From Planococcus rifietoensis (GTDB lineage Bacteria > Bacillota > Bacilli > Bacillales_A > Planococcaceae): a stretch of 64,000 nucleotides of DNA. The position numbers and the translations under genes are program-made. The DNA lies in the NCBI RefSeq assembly GCF_001465795.2, contig NZ_CP013659.2, positions 1,010,501 through 1,074,500 on the forward strand, written 5' to 3'. Of this stretch, positions 18,827 to 27,152 are shown piece by piece. Under the pieces are notes generated by a model. It searched no databases. It saw only the letters and a list, made by a program, of their open reading frames with translations, and was not told where the DNA came from. The number at the start of each line of letters is the position of its first letter. Position 1 is the stretch's first letter.

Positions 18827-20025
18827 AAACCAATCAAATACTTATCCGCTACGGCGAGCTGTCGACAAAAGGCCGCAACCGAAAAGCGTTCATTTCACGG
18901 CTCCGCAATAATATCCAGACTTTATTCGCAGGCACGCCGACTTTGCGCATCAAAGCCGAACGCGACCGGATGTTCTTATTCTGCGACGACGAACAAGGCA
19001 TGGAAGACATTGTGTCTCGCCTACCTTATGTGTTCGGCATCCAGTCGTTCAGCCCTGTGACACAGACCAGCCTGGAATTGGATGATATGAAGCATACTGC
19101 TTTAGCGATCGTCAGCAAGATGGATACTAAGGACAAGAGCTTTAAAGTTTCCGTCAAAAGGCCAAACAAGGAATTTCCCTACGAAAAACCGGAGATCATG
19201 CGCACGATCGGGGGATACGTACTCGGCAATACGCCTGAGCTGACAGTCGCGATGAGAAATCCTGACATCGACTTGAGTGTTGAAATCCGCCAAGATGCCG
19301 CTTATATGATGGCTGAAACGATCCAAGGCGCAGCCGGCTTGCCGATTGGCGCAGGCGGCAGGGCGCTATTGATGCTGTCAGGTGGGATTGACAGCCCTGT
19401 TGCGGGATATCATATGCTCAAGCGGGGAGTTAGGCTTGAACTGATCCACTTCTTCAGTCCACCGTTTACGACCGAGCGCGCAAAAGAGAAAGTGCTCGAT
19501 CTTGCCGAGAAATTGAGCGGCTTCGGGTCTCCTGTCACTTTGCACATCATTCCGTTCACAGAAATCCAGCAGGAAGTCCACAAACAAGTGCCTGACAATA
19601 TCACCATGACATCCACGCGCCGCATGATGATGCGCATAGCGGATGCGGTGCGTGCAAAAACGGACGCTAAAGCAATCATCACCGGTGAAAGCCTTGGCCA
19701 AGTCGCCAGCCAGACGCTTGAGAGTTTGCAAGCTATAAACGCAGTGACAAACACGCCGATTTTGCGCCCCTTGATCGCACAGGACAAACTGGAAATCATC
19801 GAAACGGCACAAGCAATCGGCACATACGATATTTCCATCCGGCCATATGAGGATTGCTGTACGATCTTCACGCCGGCCAATCCGAAAACGAAACCAAAAA
19901 CGGATAAAGTGGAGCATTACGAGAGCTTTGTGTCGTTCGACGAGATGATCGATCGAGCAGTAGCAGAACGCGAGATCATCGAATTTCCGAGGAACAAACA
20001 ACAGCATTTCGAAGACTTGCTGTAA
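18823..20025 (+). CDS. thiI: tRNA 4-thiouridine synthase ThiI
   Basis: 400 residues. N-terminal ferredoxin-like and THUMP domains (about 1-165) bind tRNA; the PP-loop pyrophosphatase motif SGGIDSP (186-192) activates U8 with ATP. There is no C-terminal rhodanese domain, the normal short form in Bacillales, so the sulfur relay uses a PP-loop domain cysteine (CCTIFTPANPKTKP contains candidates). Translationally coupled to nifZ. A strong terminator follows, and the sspA gene that neighbours thiI in B. subtilis is missing. Confidence 0.95.
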   Translation: MKTNQILIRYGELSTKGRNRKAFISRLRNNIQTLFAGTPTLRIKAERDRMFLFCDDEQGMEDIVSRLPYVFGIQSFSPVTQTSLELDDMKHTALAIVSKMDTKDKSFKVSVKRPNKEFPYEKPEIMRTIGGYVLGNTPELTVAMRNPDIDLSVEIRQDAAYMMAETIQGAAGLPIGAGGRALLMLSGGIDSPVAGYHMLKRGVRLELIHFFSPPFTTERAKEKVLDLAEKLSGFGSPVTLHIIPFTEIQQEVHKQVPDNITMTSTRRMMMRIADAVRAKTDAKAIITGESLGQVASQTLESLQAINAVTNTPILRPLIAQDKLEIIETAQAIGTYDISIRPYEDCCTIFTPANPKTKPKTDKVEHYESFVSFDEMIDRAVAEREIIEFPRNKQQHFEDLL

Positions 20026-20038
20026 CTCACATCAACTG

Positions 20039-20087
20039 AAAAGCCTAACCGAGAACATGCAATTTGTTCTTGGTTAGGCTTTTTTTA
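20039..20087 (+). terminator. Terminator after thiI
   Basis: AAAGCCTAACCGAGAACA / TGTTCTTGGTTAGGCTTT hairpin with a 7-base loop followed by TTTTT; nearly perfect 18-bp stem. Confidence 0.9.
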
Positions 20088-20214
20088 ATGCTTGCAATCG
20101 TTATTCTATTAGAACAATCACTTGAAATATTAATATTGTTTTTAACTAGAAGTCTATAGAGTAGTAAGAAATAGAGCAGAACTAAGAACGAATTCAAAAT
20201 CATTTCTTTTTAAA

Positions 20215-20233
20215 TAATTATTTTGAATAATTA
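20215..20233. promoter_or_regulatory. Inverted repeat overlapping the -35 of the acyl-CoA synthetase gene
   Basis: TAATTATT-TTG-AATAATTA, a perfect 8-bp dyad, covers the TTGAAT -35 box. A repressor operator is inferred from position; the regulator is unknown. AT-rich surroundings make chance more likely than for a GC-balanced dyad. Confidence 0.35.
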
Positions 20234-20250
20234 AACATTTATTGTATAAT
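20223..20250 (+). promoter_or_regulatory. SigA promoter of the acyl-CoA synthetase gene
   Basis: TTGAAT (20223-20228), 16-base spacer, TATAAT (20245-20250). The 268-base gap between thiI and this gene is very AT-rich and otherwise holds only the thiI terminator. Confidence 0.6.
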
Positions 20251-20293
20251 GATATAAGAATAATATTAGTTCATTGGCAAAGGGGAGATTGGG

Positions 20294-21868
20294 ATGAAAC
20301 GTGAACAATTGCTGGCACCTGAAAACTATAATTTGGTGGAGGAATTCGAGCGCTTCGCGACTGGAGACGGGCGCAAAGCGATCATTTGGGAAAATGATCA
20401 AGGGGAAAAGAAAGAACTTACATATGATGAGTTGATCCAACAGGCGAACCGGGCAGCGAACAGCTTCGAGAAAGCTGGCCTTAAAAAAGGCGATGTCGTG
20501 TTGGTCATGGTTCCTCGCCTCGTCGAAGCCTATATCGTATATACGGGTGCGTTGAAAGCGGGACTCGTTGTCATTCCAAGTTCTGAAATGCTGCGGGCGA
20601 AAGATATCTCTTACCGGCTGAATCATAGCGAAGCCAAAGCGATCATCGCGTATGAACCGTTTCTGGGCCAATTCGAAGGAGTCGCAGAAATGGATGGGCT
20701 GACGAATTTTGTCATCGGCCAAGGGTCGGATTCCTGGATTTCATTGACGGACGAAATGGCTTCAGCTTCCGACCATTACGATGCGGCACCAACCAAGAAT
20801 GACGATATGGCGTTTCTCTCTTACACCTCGGGGACGACCGGAAATCCAAAAGGCGTGGTCCATAGCCATGGCTGGGCGTACGCACATTTGCGCACCTCTG
20901 CAGAGCATTGGCTCGGGGCCAAAAATGGGGATTTGGTCTGGGCGACGGCGAGCCCGGGCTGGCAAAAATGGATCTGGAGCCCGTTCCTTGCGACGCTTGG
21001 AAGCGGGGCGACGGCATTTGTCTATAACGGCAAATTCGACCCTGCGCTATATTTGGAGTTGCTGGAACAGCGGAAAATCAATGTGCTGTGCTGCACGCCG
21101 ACAGAATACCGTCTGATGGCGAAGCAGAAAGAGTTGTCGAAATACGATTTAAGCGCGCTTCACAGTGCCGTGTCAGCCGGCGAACCCTTGAATGCCGAAG
21201 TGATCGATGTGTTCCGGAAGCATTTCGAGTTGGATGTACGTGACGGCTATGGACAGACCGAGAATACCTTGCTTGTCGGCACGATGAAAGGCACAGAGGG
21301 GCGTACGGGTTCGATGGGCAAACCGACACCGGGCAACCGGGTGGAAATCATCGACGATAACGGCGAGCCTTGTGCAGTTGGAGAAGTCGGGGATATCGCT
21401 GTGCACGTCGAGACGCCGGCGCTGTTCAAGGAATATTTCAAAGACGCCGAGCGGACGCAAATGCAGTTCCGCGGTGATTATTATGTAACGGGCGACAAAG
21501 CGTCGAAAGACGAAGACGGCTTTTTCTGGTTTGAAGGTCGCGGCGATGACATCATCATTTCTTCAGGCTACACGATCGGGCCGTTCGAAGTGGAAGATGC
21601 GCTCGTCAAGCACCCCGCCGTCCAGGAATGCGCCGTCGTCGGTTCACCGGATGAAATCCGCGGGACGATCGTAAAAGCGTTCGTCGTCTTGACTCAAGGA
21701 CACGATGGTGGAGAAGAGCTCATTAAAGAACTTCAGAACCACGTCAAGGAATTGACGGCGCCTTACAAATATCCGCGTGCGGTCGAGTTCCGCAGCGAGT
21801 TGCCGAAAACCGCATCCGGCAAGATCCGCCGCGTCGAACTACGGCAAGCCGAAAACGCAAAAAAATAA
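20294..21868 (+). CDS. mbcS: Medium/branched-chain acyl-CoA synthetase (MbcS/YtcI type)
   Basis: 524 residues. AMP-forming ANL ligase with SYTSGTTGNPKGVVHSH (about 175-191), the A5 motif DGYGQTEN, and the C-terminal LPKTASGKIRR with the catalytic lysine, also a possible acetylation site for AcuA. More related to medium-chain (MACS) enzymes than to AcsA. Bacillus YtcI, in the same neighbourhood, and Listeria MbcS activate branched short-chain acids such as 2-methylbutyrate for anteiso fatty acid synthesis; the same substrate range is inferred. GGGGAG precedes the ATG. Single gene with promoter and terminator of its own. Confidence 0.82.
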   Translation: MKREQLLAPENYNLVEEFERFATGDGRKAIIWENDQGEKKELTYDELIQQANRAANSFEKAGLKKGDVVLVMVPRLVEAYIVYTGALKAGLVVIPSSEMLRAKDISYRLNHSEAKAIIAYEPFLGQFEGVAEMDGLTNFVIGQGSDSWISLTDEMASASDHYDAAPTKNDDMAFLSYTSGTTGNPKGVVHSHGWAYAHLRTSAEHWLGAKNGDLVWATASPGWQKWIWSPFLATLGSGATAFVYNGKFDPALYLELLEQRKINVLCCTPTEYRLMAKQKELSKYDLSALHSAVSAGEPLNAEVIDVFRKHFELDVRDGYGQTENTLLVGTMKGTEGRTGSMGKPTPGNRVEIIDDNGEPCAVGEVGDIAVHVETPALFKEYFKDAERTQMQFRGDYYVTGDKASKDEDGFFWFEGRGDDIIISSGYTIGPFEVEDALVKHPAVQECAVVGSPDEIRGTIVKAFVVLTQGHDGGEELIKELQNHVKELTAPYKYPRAVEFRSELPKTASGKIRRVELRQAENAKK

Positions 21869-21878
21869 TAATTTAGCC

Positions 21879-21908
21879 AAAAGCCCCCGCTCATACCGGG
21901 GGCTTTTG
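21879..21908 (+). terminator. Terminator after mbcS
   Basis: AAAAGCCCCCG/CGGGGGCTTTT hairpin with a 7-base loop. Confidence 0.8.
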
Positions 21909-21913
21909 CTGTA

Positions 21914-21942
21914 TTTACTTTCCAATAGGGCAGGCATATAAT
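21914..21942 (+). promoter_or_regulatory. SigA promoter of rarD
   Basis: TTTACT (21914-21919), 17-base spacer, TATAAT (21937-21942). Transcription would start near 21949, which argues against the GTG at 21957 as start codon. Confidence 0.6.
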
Positions 21943-21995
21943 GGGTCTATTATTTCGTGAATAAAAATATTTTAAGAATGGTGCGCGATGCGAAG

Positions 21996-22928
21996 ATGAC
22001 TGAAGAGAAAAAAGGAACACTGCTGACGATTTTAACTTATACGATTTGGGGATTTCTCCCGATATTCTGGAAACAAGTCGACCATGTGCCTGCTGATGAA
22101 TTATTGGCCGGCCGTATTTTCTGGGCGTTTTGGCTGACGCTTGGCTTTATTGTGTTGACAGGAGGCGGCAAGCGCTTTGTGGAGGATGTAAAGTCTTTAT
22201 GGAAATCCAAGAAAACCTTCTTCCTGCTCATGCTTGCTTCGTTTCTCATTTCGGCTAACTGGTTCTTCTATATTTATGCGGTGACCAACGACCGGATTGT
22301 CGAAACCAGTCTTGGTTATTACATCAATCCGTTGATTTCCGTGCTGCTCGGCTCGTTCTTTCTAAAGGAAAAGCTGTCGCCGGCGGTGAAAATTGCGTTC
22401 GTGCTTGCCGCAATCGGCGTTTCGGTCATCACGATTTCCTATGGGACGCTGCCTTGGCTGGCGCTTGGCATGGCATTCAGCTTTGCATTCTACGGGCTGA
22501 TCAAGAAGACCATCCAATTGAATGCGTTAAGGGGACTTGCGATCGAGACGCTGTTCGTGCTGCCGTTTGCAACCGCTTATTACGTCTATTTGTTTTCAAT
22601 CGACCGTGCGGCATTCCTGCATAGCGGCGTGTCGACCGACCTGCTCGTCGTCCTCAGCGGCTTTTTGACCGCCTTGCCGCTGCTATTGTTTGCCATGGGG
22701 GCGCCGCTCATTCCTTTGTATATGATCGGCTTTCTTCAATACATTGCGCCGAGCTTGATGCTGTTGATCGGCGTCTTTCTGTATGGCGAGGAGTTCGGTT
22801 TGATATCGGTCATTTCCTTCTCATTTATCTGGAGCGCCTTGATCCTGTTTACCGGATCGAAAATCATGGAAGCCAGGCGGACAAGAAAGAACCGCCATTT
22901 AGTTGGTGCCGAATTTAGCGGAAAGTGA
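21996..22928 (+). CDS. rarD: RarD-type EamA/DMT family membrane transporter
   Basis: 310 residues from ATG 21996. About ten membrane helices in two EamA halves. The start region KKGTLLTILTYTIWGFLPIFWK and YYINPLISVLLG are typical of RarD. E. coli RarD is named from chloramphenicol sensitivity but its substrate is unknown; a drug/metabolite exporter role is only a family-level inference. The start is uncertain: 21978 (ATG) and 21957 (GTG) are in frame, but only 21996 aligns with the usual RarD N-terminus, and no good ribosome site is visible for any of them. Confidence 0.82.
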   Translation: MTEEKKGTLLTILTYTIWGFLPIFWKQVDHVPADELLAGRIFWAFWLTLGFIVLTGGGKRFVEDVKSLWKSKKTFFLLMLASFLISANWFFYIYAVTNDRIVETSLGYYINPLISVLLGSFFLKEKLSPAVKIAFVLAAIGVSVITISYGTLPWLALGMAFSFAFYGLIKKTIQLNALRGLAIETLFVLPFATAYYVYLFSIDRAAFLHSGVSTDLLVVLSGFLTALPLLLFAMGAPLIPLYMIGFLQYIAPSLMLLIGVFLYGEEFGLISVISFSFIWSALILFTGSKIMEARRTRKNRHLVGAEFSGK

Positions 22929-22986
22929 AACATTTTGAATGCTATTGCGTATAGTTAAATGGAATACTTAAGGAGGGAACTGAAAC

Positions 22987-24000
22987 ATGATGAACACAAA
23001 ACGATGGATCGCTCTGCTGGCCGCTGCTGCTTTGCTGGTGATATCTCTAGTCATTAACTCGGCTTTTTCAGTGCTGCAGTCGGATTTCACTTCAGGCTTT
23101 GACGATTGGACAGGCATGGAACAAACGGCTTTAAGCGAACAAGTGGTTGAGTCAGGCGACACGTCGAACCGAATTGCCGTATTGAATGTGGACGGGGCGA
23201 TCCAGGATACGGGCGAAGCGTCCGTTTTCGCCGCTGCCGGCTATAACCATGATTTGTTCATGGAGCAATTGGAAGCCGTTAAGGAAGACAACAGCGTCAA
23301 AGGCGTTGTCTTGAAAGTCAATTCACCGGGTGGAGGCGTCGTTGAGTCTGCACAGATTCACGACAAGATTACGGAAATCCAGGAAGAAACCGGCAAGCCG
23401 CTTTACGTTTCGATGGGCGCAATGGCTGCATCAGGCGGTTATTATATTGCCGCACCGGCTGAAAAAATCTTCGTCAGCGAAGAAACTTTGACAGGATCGA
23501 TCGGCGTCATCATGCAAAGCGTCAATTACGGTGAACTTGCCGAACGCTACGGCGTGGATTTCGTCACCATCAAATCGGGGCCTTACAAAGATATCCTGAG
23601 TCCAACGCGCGAAATGACCGATGATGAACGTGCGCTCTTGCAGGATATGCTCGACAGTTCCTATGAGGAATTCGTTGATGTCATCGAAGAAGGACGCGAT
23701 ATGACCGAAGCGGAAGTGAAGGAATACGCAGATGGACGCATCATGAACGGCCGCCAAGCAGTTGAAGCGAACCTTGCGGACGATTTCGGCTTTGAAGAAG
23801 ATGTCATCCAAGCGATGCGCGATGATTTCGATCTAGCCGATGGCGAAGTCTTTGAGTACGGTGCTGGCGATGACTGGTCTTCGCTGTTTGCAATGAAGGC
23901 CGGCTCACTTTTCGGCATGGACATGGAAACGAAGTTCATCTCGGATATGCTGTCCCAAAACAGCGGTCCGCGCATGATGTATCTATACGGTGAAAACTAA
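22987..24000 (+). CDS. sppA: Signal peptide peptidase SppA
   Basis: 337 residues (B. subtilis 335). One N-terminal membrane anchor (about 5-26), then an extracytoplasmic S49 serine peptidase domain. The nucleophile serine lies in MAASGGYYIA, and the general-base lysine is expected further on near SGPYKDILSP. Degrades left-over signal peptides and, in B. subtilis, resists lantibiotics. ATG 22987 and 22990 are equally possible after GGAGGG. The RDD protein gene follows after 14 bases, as sppA-yteJ in B. subtilis. Confidence 0.93.
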   Translation: MMNTKRWIALLAAAALLVISLVINSAFSVLQSDFTSGFDDWTGMEQTALSEQVVESGDTSNRIAVLNVDGAIQDTGEASVFAAAGYNHDLFMEQLEAVKEDNSVKGVVLKVNSPGGGVVESAQIHDKITEIQEETGKPLYVSMGAMAASGGYYIAAPAEKIFVSEETLTGSIGVIMQSVNYGELAERYGVDFVTIKSGPYKDILSPTREMTDDERALLQDMLDSSYEEFVDVIEEGRDMTEAEVKEYADGRIMNGRQAVEANLADDFGFEEDVIQAMRDDFDLADGEVFEYGAGDDWSSLFAMKAGSLFGMDMETKFISDMLSQNSGPRMMYLYGEN

Positions 24001-24014
24001 GGAGGTGGAGAAGC

Positions 24015-24584
24015 ATGACTGATCACGTCAATAATGATGCGGCGGAGCGAGCGGCTGCAACTCCGCCGGTCCGGCCGGAAAACGATAGAATCCTTTTTTA
24101 TGAACGCAAGCCGGCTGGTTTCTGGATGCGCTTCTGGGCTTATTTGATCGATATCCTGGTCATTTCGGCAGTTTCGTCTATTTTGATCCGCCCGCTGTTT
24201 GCGCTGTTCGGGTGGGAGACGGCTGAGACGGCATGGTACGCGCCTTATGCGATCTTGACCGCGATTGTCTTTTACGGTTATTTTGTCTTGATGACCAAAT
24301 TTTTTGCGCAGACGGTTGGCAAGATGATTTTCGGCCTGCGCGTCGTTTCACTGAAAACGGATCGCTTGTCCTGGTCCACATTATTGTTCCGCGAATGGAT
24401 CGGCCGCTTTATTTCGGTGACGATCTTGCCTTTGTACTGGATTGTCGGCTTTACGCCATTGAAACAAGGCGTGCATGATTTCATCGCGGATACGACCGTT
24501 GTCCACGAGGAATCTTACCGCAAACAGCAGATGGCGAGAAAACGGCTGGAAGGGTCTCAGTTGCAAGAGAGTGAAGGCATTTAG
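24015..24584 (+). CDS. yteJ: RDD family membrane protein (YteJ, SppA partner)
   Basis: 189 residues. RDD signature (KPAGFWMRFWAYLIDILV), three to four membrane helices between about 35 and 150, polar C-terminal tail. In B. subtilis YteJ is encoded directly after sppA and has been reported to inhibit SppA. The GGAGGTGGAG ribosome site is 6-7 bases before the ATG, and the 14-base gap to sppA implies cotranscription. The sporulation genes ytfI and ytfJ, found next in B. subtilis, are missing; tpx follows after 36 bases. Confidence 0.87.
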   Translation: MTDHVNNDAAERAAATPPVRPENDRILFYERKPAGFWMRFWAYLIDILVISAVSSILIRPLFALFGWETAETAWYAPYAILTAIVFYGYFVLMTKFFAQTVGKMIFGLRVVSLKTDRLSWSTLLFREWIGRFISVTILPLYWIVGFTPLKQGVHDFIADTTVVHEESYRKQQMARKRLEGSQLQESEGI

Positions 24585-24620
24585 TATGATAAAGGTAATC
24601 TGAAAGGGAGGCGTTGCAAT

Positions 24621-25127
24621 TTGGTACAAATCACATTCAAGCAAAACCCTGTAACATTGCCAGGCAATGAAGTGAAAGTGGGCGATCAGGCACCGGATTT
24701 CACGGCGCTATCGAATAGCCTGGAACCGAAGACTTTACAAGACTTCAAAGGCAAAGTGCTTTTGGTCAGTGTCGTTCCATCACTCGATACAGGAGTATGT
24801 TCCGATCAGACAAAACGTTTCAGCGAAGAAGCAGCTTCACTCGGAGAAGACGTCGAAGTGCTGACGGTTTCCTGTGACTTGCCATTCGCGCAGAAACGCT
24901 GGACAGAAATCAACGGTGTAGACTCCATCACGACATTGTCTGACCACCGCGATCTTTCGTTCGGTGAAGCGTACGGCTTGACGATGCAGGAGCTGCGTTT
25001 ATTGGCACGTTCCATTTTCGTAGTCGACAAAGACGGAAAAGTGGCATATGTGGAATATGTGGCAGAAGGCACCGATCACCCGGATTACGACAAAGCACTC
25101 GAAGCAGTCAAAGAACTGACAAACTAA
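24621..25127 (+). CDS. tpx: Thiol peroxidase Tpx (atypical 2-Cys peroxiredoxin) with moved resolving cysteine
   Basis: 168 residues, TTG start after GGGAGG, which aligns with the usual N-terminus. The peroxidatic cysteine is in SLDTGVCSD (C60). In other Tpx proteins the resolving cysteine sits in FAQxRWC; here that position is Thr (RWT, residue 95). A cysteine occurs instead at residue 85 in VSCDLPFAQ, where Tpx normally has Ala or Met. DNA reads TGG ACA at RWT, so this is not a frame problem. The protein should still reduce hydroperoxides; either C85 resolves the sulfenic acid or it works as a 1-Cys enzyme. Terminator follows. Confidence 0.92.
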   Translation: MVQITFKQNPVTLPGNEVKVGDQAPDFTALSNSLEPKTLQDFKGKVLLVSVVPSLDTGVCSDQTKRFSEEAASLGEDVEVLTVSCDLPFAQKRWTEINGVDSITTLSDHRDLSFGEAYGLTMQELRLLARSIFVVDKDGKVAYVEYVAEGTDHPDYDKALEAVKELTN

Positions 25128-25131
25128 TACC

Positions 25132-25163
25132 AGGAAACCCACTCTTGCCGAGTGGGTTTCCTT
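25132..25163 (+). terminator. Terminator-like hairpin between tpx and ytxK
   Basis: GGAAACCCACTC/GAGTGGGTTTCC hairpin followed by only a short T-stretch (TTATT). Confidence 0.65.
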
Positions 25164-25180
25164 ATTGAGGACGGAGATTT

Positions 25181-26104
25181 ATGAATTCATCGATGGAAAG
25201 CATTTTTACGGCAATCGACAATGAAACGGTGTCGATCCAAAAACAGGAAGAAAATTCCTATTTAGAAAGTTTGCTGACGACGACCGAACGCTGGCTGGAC
25301 GGACAATTGAGTATCGCACAAGGCGCAACGAAAGAAAATATGCGAAAAGCGATCCAGCTGTCGATTTTAAAAGGCATGAAAGAGCATGTCCAGCCCCATC
25401 ACCAAATGACGCCGGATGCTCTCGGGCTGTTGATCGGCTATCTGGTGGAGCTGTTCGTTAAGGAGCAACAAGCGACTGTGCTGGACCCGGCTGCGGGCAC
25501 GGGCAATCTGCTGTTTACGGTGATGAACTATTTGGACGGCCGTATGAGCGGGACAGCTGTCGAACTGGATGACCTGTTGATCCGGCTGGCTTCGAATATC
25601 GGCAATTTGATCGAGCAGCCAGTGACCTTTTATTTGCAGGATGCCCTGCAGCCACTATTGATTGATCCGGTCGACTGCGTCGTTTCCGATTTGCCGGTCG
25701 GTTATTACCCGGACGAAGCGACTGCCTCGAATTATGAGTTGAAAGCGGAAGAAGGCATGTCCTATGCCCATCACCTGTTCATCGAGCAGTCCTTGAAGCA
25801 TACGAAAGAAGGCGGCTATTTGTTCTTTGTCATTCCACGCAACATTTTTGAGTCGCCGCTTGCCGGGCAATTGCATAGCTTCCTGAAACAGCAGGCGCAT
25901 ATTCAGGCGGTGATGGAACTGCCGGAGAATATCTTCAAAAGTGCACAGCATGCAAAAGCCGTCTTGGTTTTGCAGAAGAAAAAGGACGGCTTGAAAGCTC
26001 CGAAAGAAGTGCTTCTTGCGCGTGTCCCGAATATGTCGAAGCCGGAGACGATGGCGAAGTTCTTCACGCAAGTCAATGGATGGTTCAAAGAAAACAAATC
26101 ATGA
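25181..26104 (+). CDS. ytxK: Class I SAM-dependent methyltransferase YtxK (N6-adenine MTase-like fold)
   Basis: 307 residues. Helical N-terminal part (about 1-85) followed by a Rossmann fold with SAM motif I DPAAGTGNLLF (about 106-116) and a motif IV region SDLPVGYYP in place of NPPY/DPPY. Resembles the M subunit of type I restriction systems, but there is no S or R subunit nearby. The target is unknown. In B. subtilis ytxK lies directly before ackA and after tpx; here tpx is kept but ackA is not next, and a terminator and a Usp gene follow. Confidence 0.85.
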   Translation: MNSSMESIFTAIDNETVSIQKQEENSYLESLLTTTERWLDGQLSIAQGATKENMRKAIQLSILKGMKEHVQPHHQMTPDALGLLIGYLVELFVKEQQATVLDPAAGTGNLLFTVMNYLDGRMSGTAVELDDLLIRLASNIGNLIEQPVTFYLQDALQPLLIDPVDCVVSDLPVGYYPDEATASNYELKAEEGMSYAHHLFIEQSLKHTKEGGYLFFVIPRNIFESPLAGQLHSFLKQQAHIQAVMELPENIFKSAQHAKAVLVLQKKKDGLKAPKEVLLARVPNMSKPETMAKFFTQVNGWFKENKS

Positions 26105-26108
26105 TACA

Positions 26109-26143
26109 AGCCGGCCCTATCTGGATAGGGCCGGTTTTTTCGT
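26109..26143 (+). terminator. Terminator after ytxK
   Basis: GCCGGCCCTATC/GATAGGGCCGGT hairpin with a 3-base loop, then TTTTTT. Confidence 0.85.
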
Positions 26144-26227
26144 TTCTGGAAAAAGGCAGGAACTTTCGAGCAAACGGCGAATAGCGTAAAGAGATAAGAG
26201 AACCATTAGCTTGAAAGGAGTGGGACT

Positions 26228-26647
26228 ATGTATCAGCACATCTTATTGGCCGTCGACGGGTCGGAAAACTCGATCCGTGCAGCCAAAGAAGCAGTGAAGA
26301 TTGCTAGTTTGATCGACGGGTCGGAAGTGACGGTCGTCTATGTTTCCGATTATAAGGAAGATGAAAATGAAGTGATCCATGACGCCTCGGCGATGGAATT
26401 CGATTTGGCCCGGAGGAAGAAAATCTTGCCGGTTACCGAGATGTTGGATAGGGAAAAAATATTCCATCAAATCGAAGTACTGCATGGCATTCCAGGCCCT
26501 GCCATCGTCAAGATGACCAAGGAAAAAGCATATGATCTTGTTGTTATCGGCAGCCGCGGTTTGTCGCCGATTCGCGAAGTGATGCTCGGCAGCGTCAGCC
26601 ACAAGGTCGTCAATCATGCAGAATGCCCTGTGTTGGTAGTCAGATAA
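26228..26647 (+). CDS. Universal stress protein (UspA family)
   Basis: 139 residues, one Usp domain. MYQHILLAVDGSENSIRAAKEA at the N-terminus and GSRGLSPIREVMLGSVSHKVVNHAECPVLVV-type C-terminal ATP-loop (G-x2-G-x9-G-S) are present, so it probably binds ATP. Single gene with an AAAGGAG ribosome site 8 bases before ATG. No function beyond family membership can be assigned. It differs from the second Usp protein at 30085-30585, so the two are not a recent duplication. Confidence 0.88.
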   Translation: MYQHILLAVDGSENSIRAAKEAVKIASLIDGSEVTVVYVSDYKEDENEVIHDASAMEFDLARRKKILPVTEMLDREKIFHQIEVLHGIPGPAIVKMTKEKAYDLVVIGSRGLSPIREVMLGSVSHKVVNHAECPVLVVR

Positions 26648-26736
26648 ATGCCGCCCTATACGCCCCGGTGATTTGGTATACTAAGTACATCTGTCGGTGC
26701 TTCGAGCATCGTGAAAAATGGGAGATGAGTAGATAG

Positions 26737-27066
26737 ATGACGGAGTTGCCGAATTGCCCAAAATGCGGTTCACAGTATACGTATGAAGATGCGGGAATGG
26801 TGGTCTGCCCGGAATGTGCCTATGAATGGAACCCGGCTGAACAACTGCAAGAAGAGGCGGTGCGCGATGCCGTCGGAAATATTTTGCAGGATGGGGACGC
26901 TGTTACAGTCATCAAGGATTTGAAAGTGAAAGGAAGTTCGAATACCTTGAAAATCGGCACGAAAGTAAAAAGCATCCGGCTTGTGGACGGAGACCATAAT
27001 ATCGATTGTAAAATCGATGGCTTCGGCGCTATGCAGCTGAAATCGCAGTTTGTAAAAAAAGCCTGA
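26737..27066 (+). CDS. yjdM: YjdM/PhnA-type zinc ribbon protein
   Basis: 109 residues. N-terminal zinc ribbon ([21 protein letters not shown], ligands C8, C11, C26, C29) and a C-terminal SH3-like fold with the family signature [17 protein letters not shown] and [26 protein letters not shown]. Often called alkylphosphonate utilization protein PhnA, but the link to phosphonate breakdown is historic and not supported; function is unknown. A GGGAGATGAG element precedes the ATG. It converges on the que operon across a strong terminator. Confidence 0.88.
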   Translation: MTELPNCPKCGSQYTYEDAGMVVCPECAYEWNPAEQLQEEAVRDAVGNILQDGDAVTVIKDLKVKGSSNTLKIGTKVKSIRLVDGDHNIDCKIDGFGAMQLKSQFVKKA

Positions 27067-27093
27067 CACCCTAAGTATTGAGTGCACCAACAT

Positions 27094-27138
27094 AAAAACC
27101 GGCATTCCCCGATTATTGGCGGAATGCCGGTTTTTTTA
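27094..27138. terminator. Bidirectional terminator between yjdM and queE
   Basis: AAAACCGGCATTCC/GGAATGCCGGTTTT stem, T-run on the plus side. Confidence 0.85.
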
Positions 27139-27152
27139 ATGCTATTCACTAT

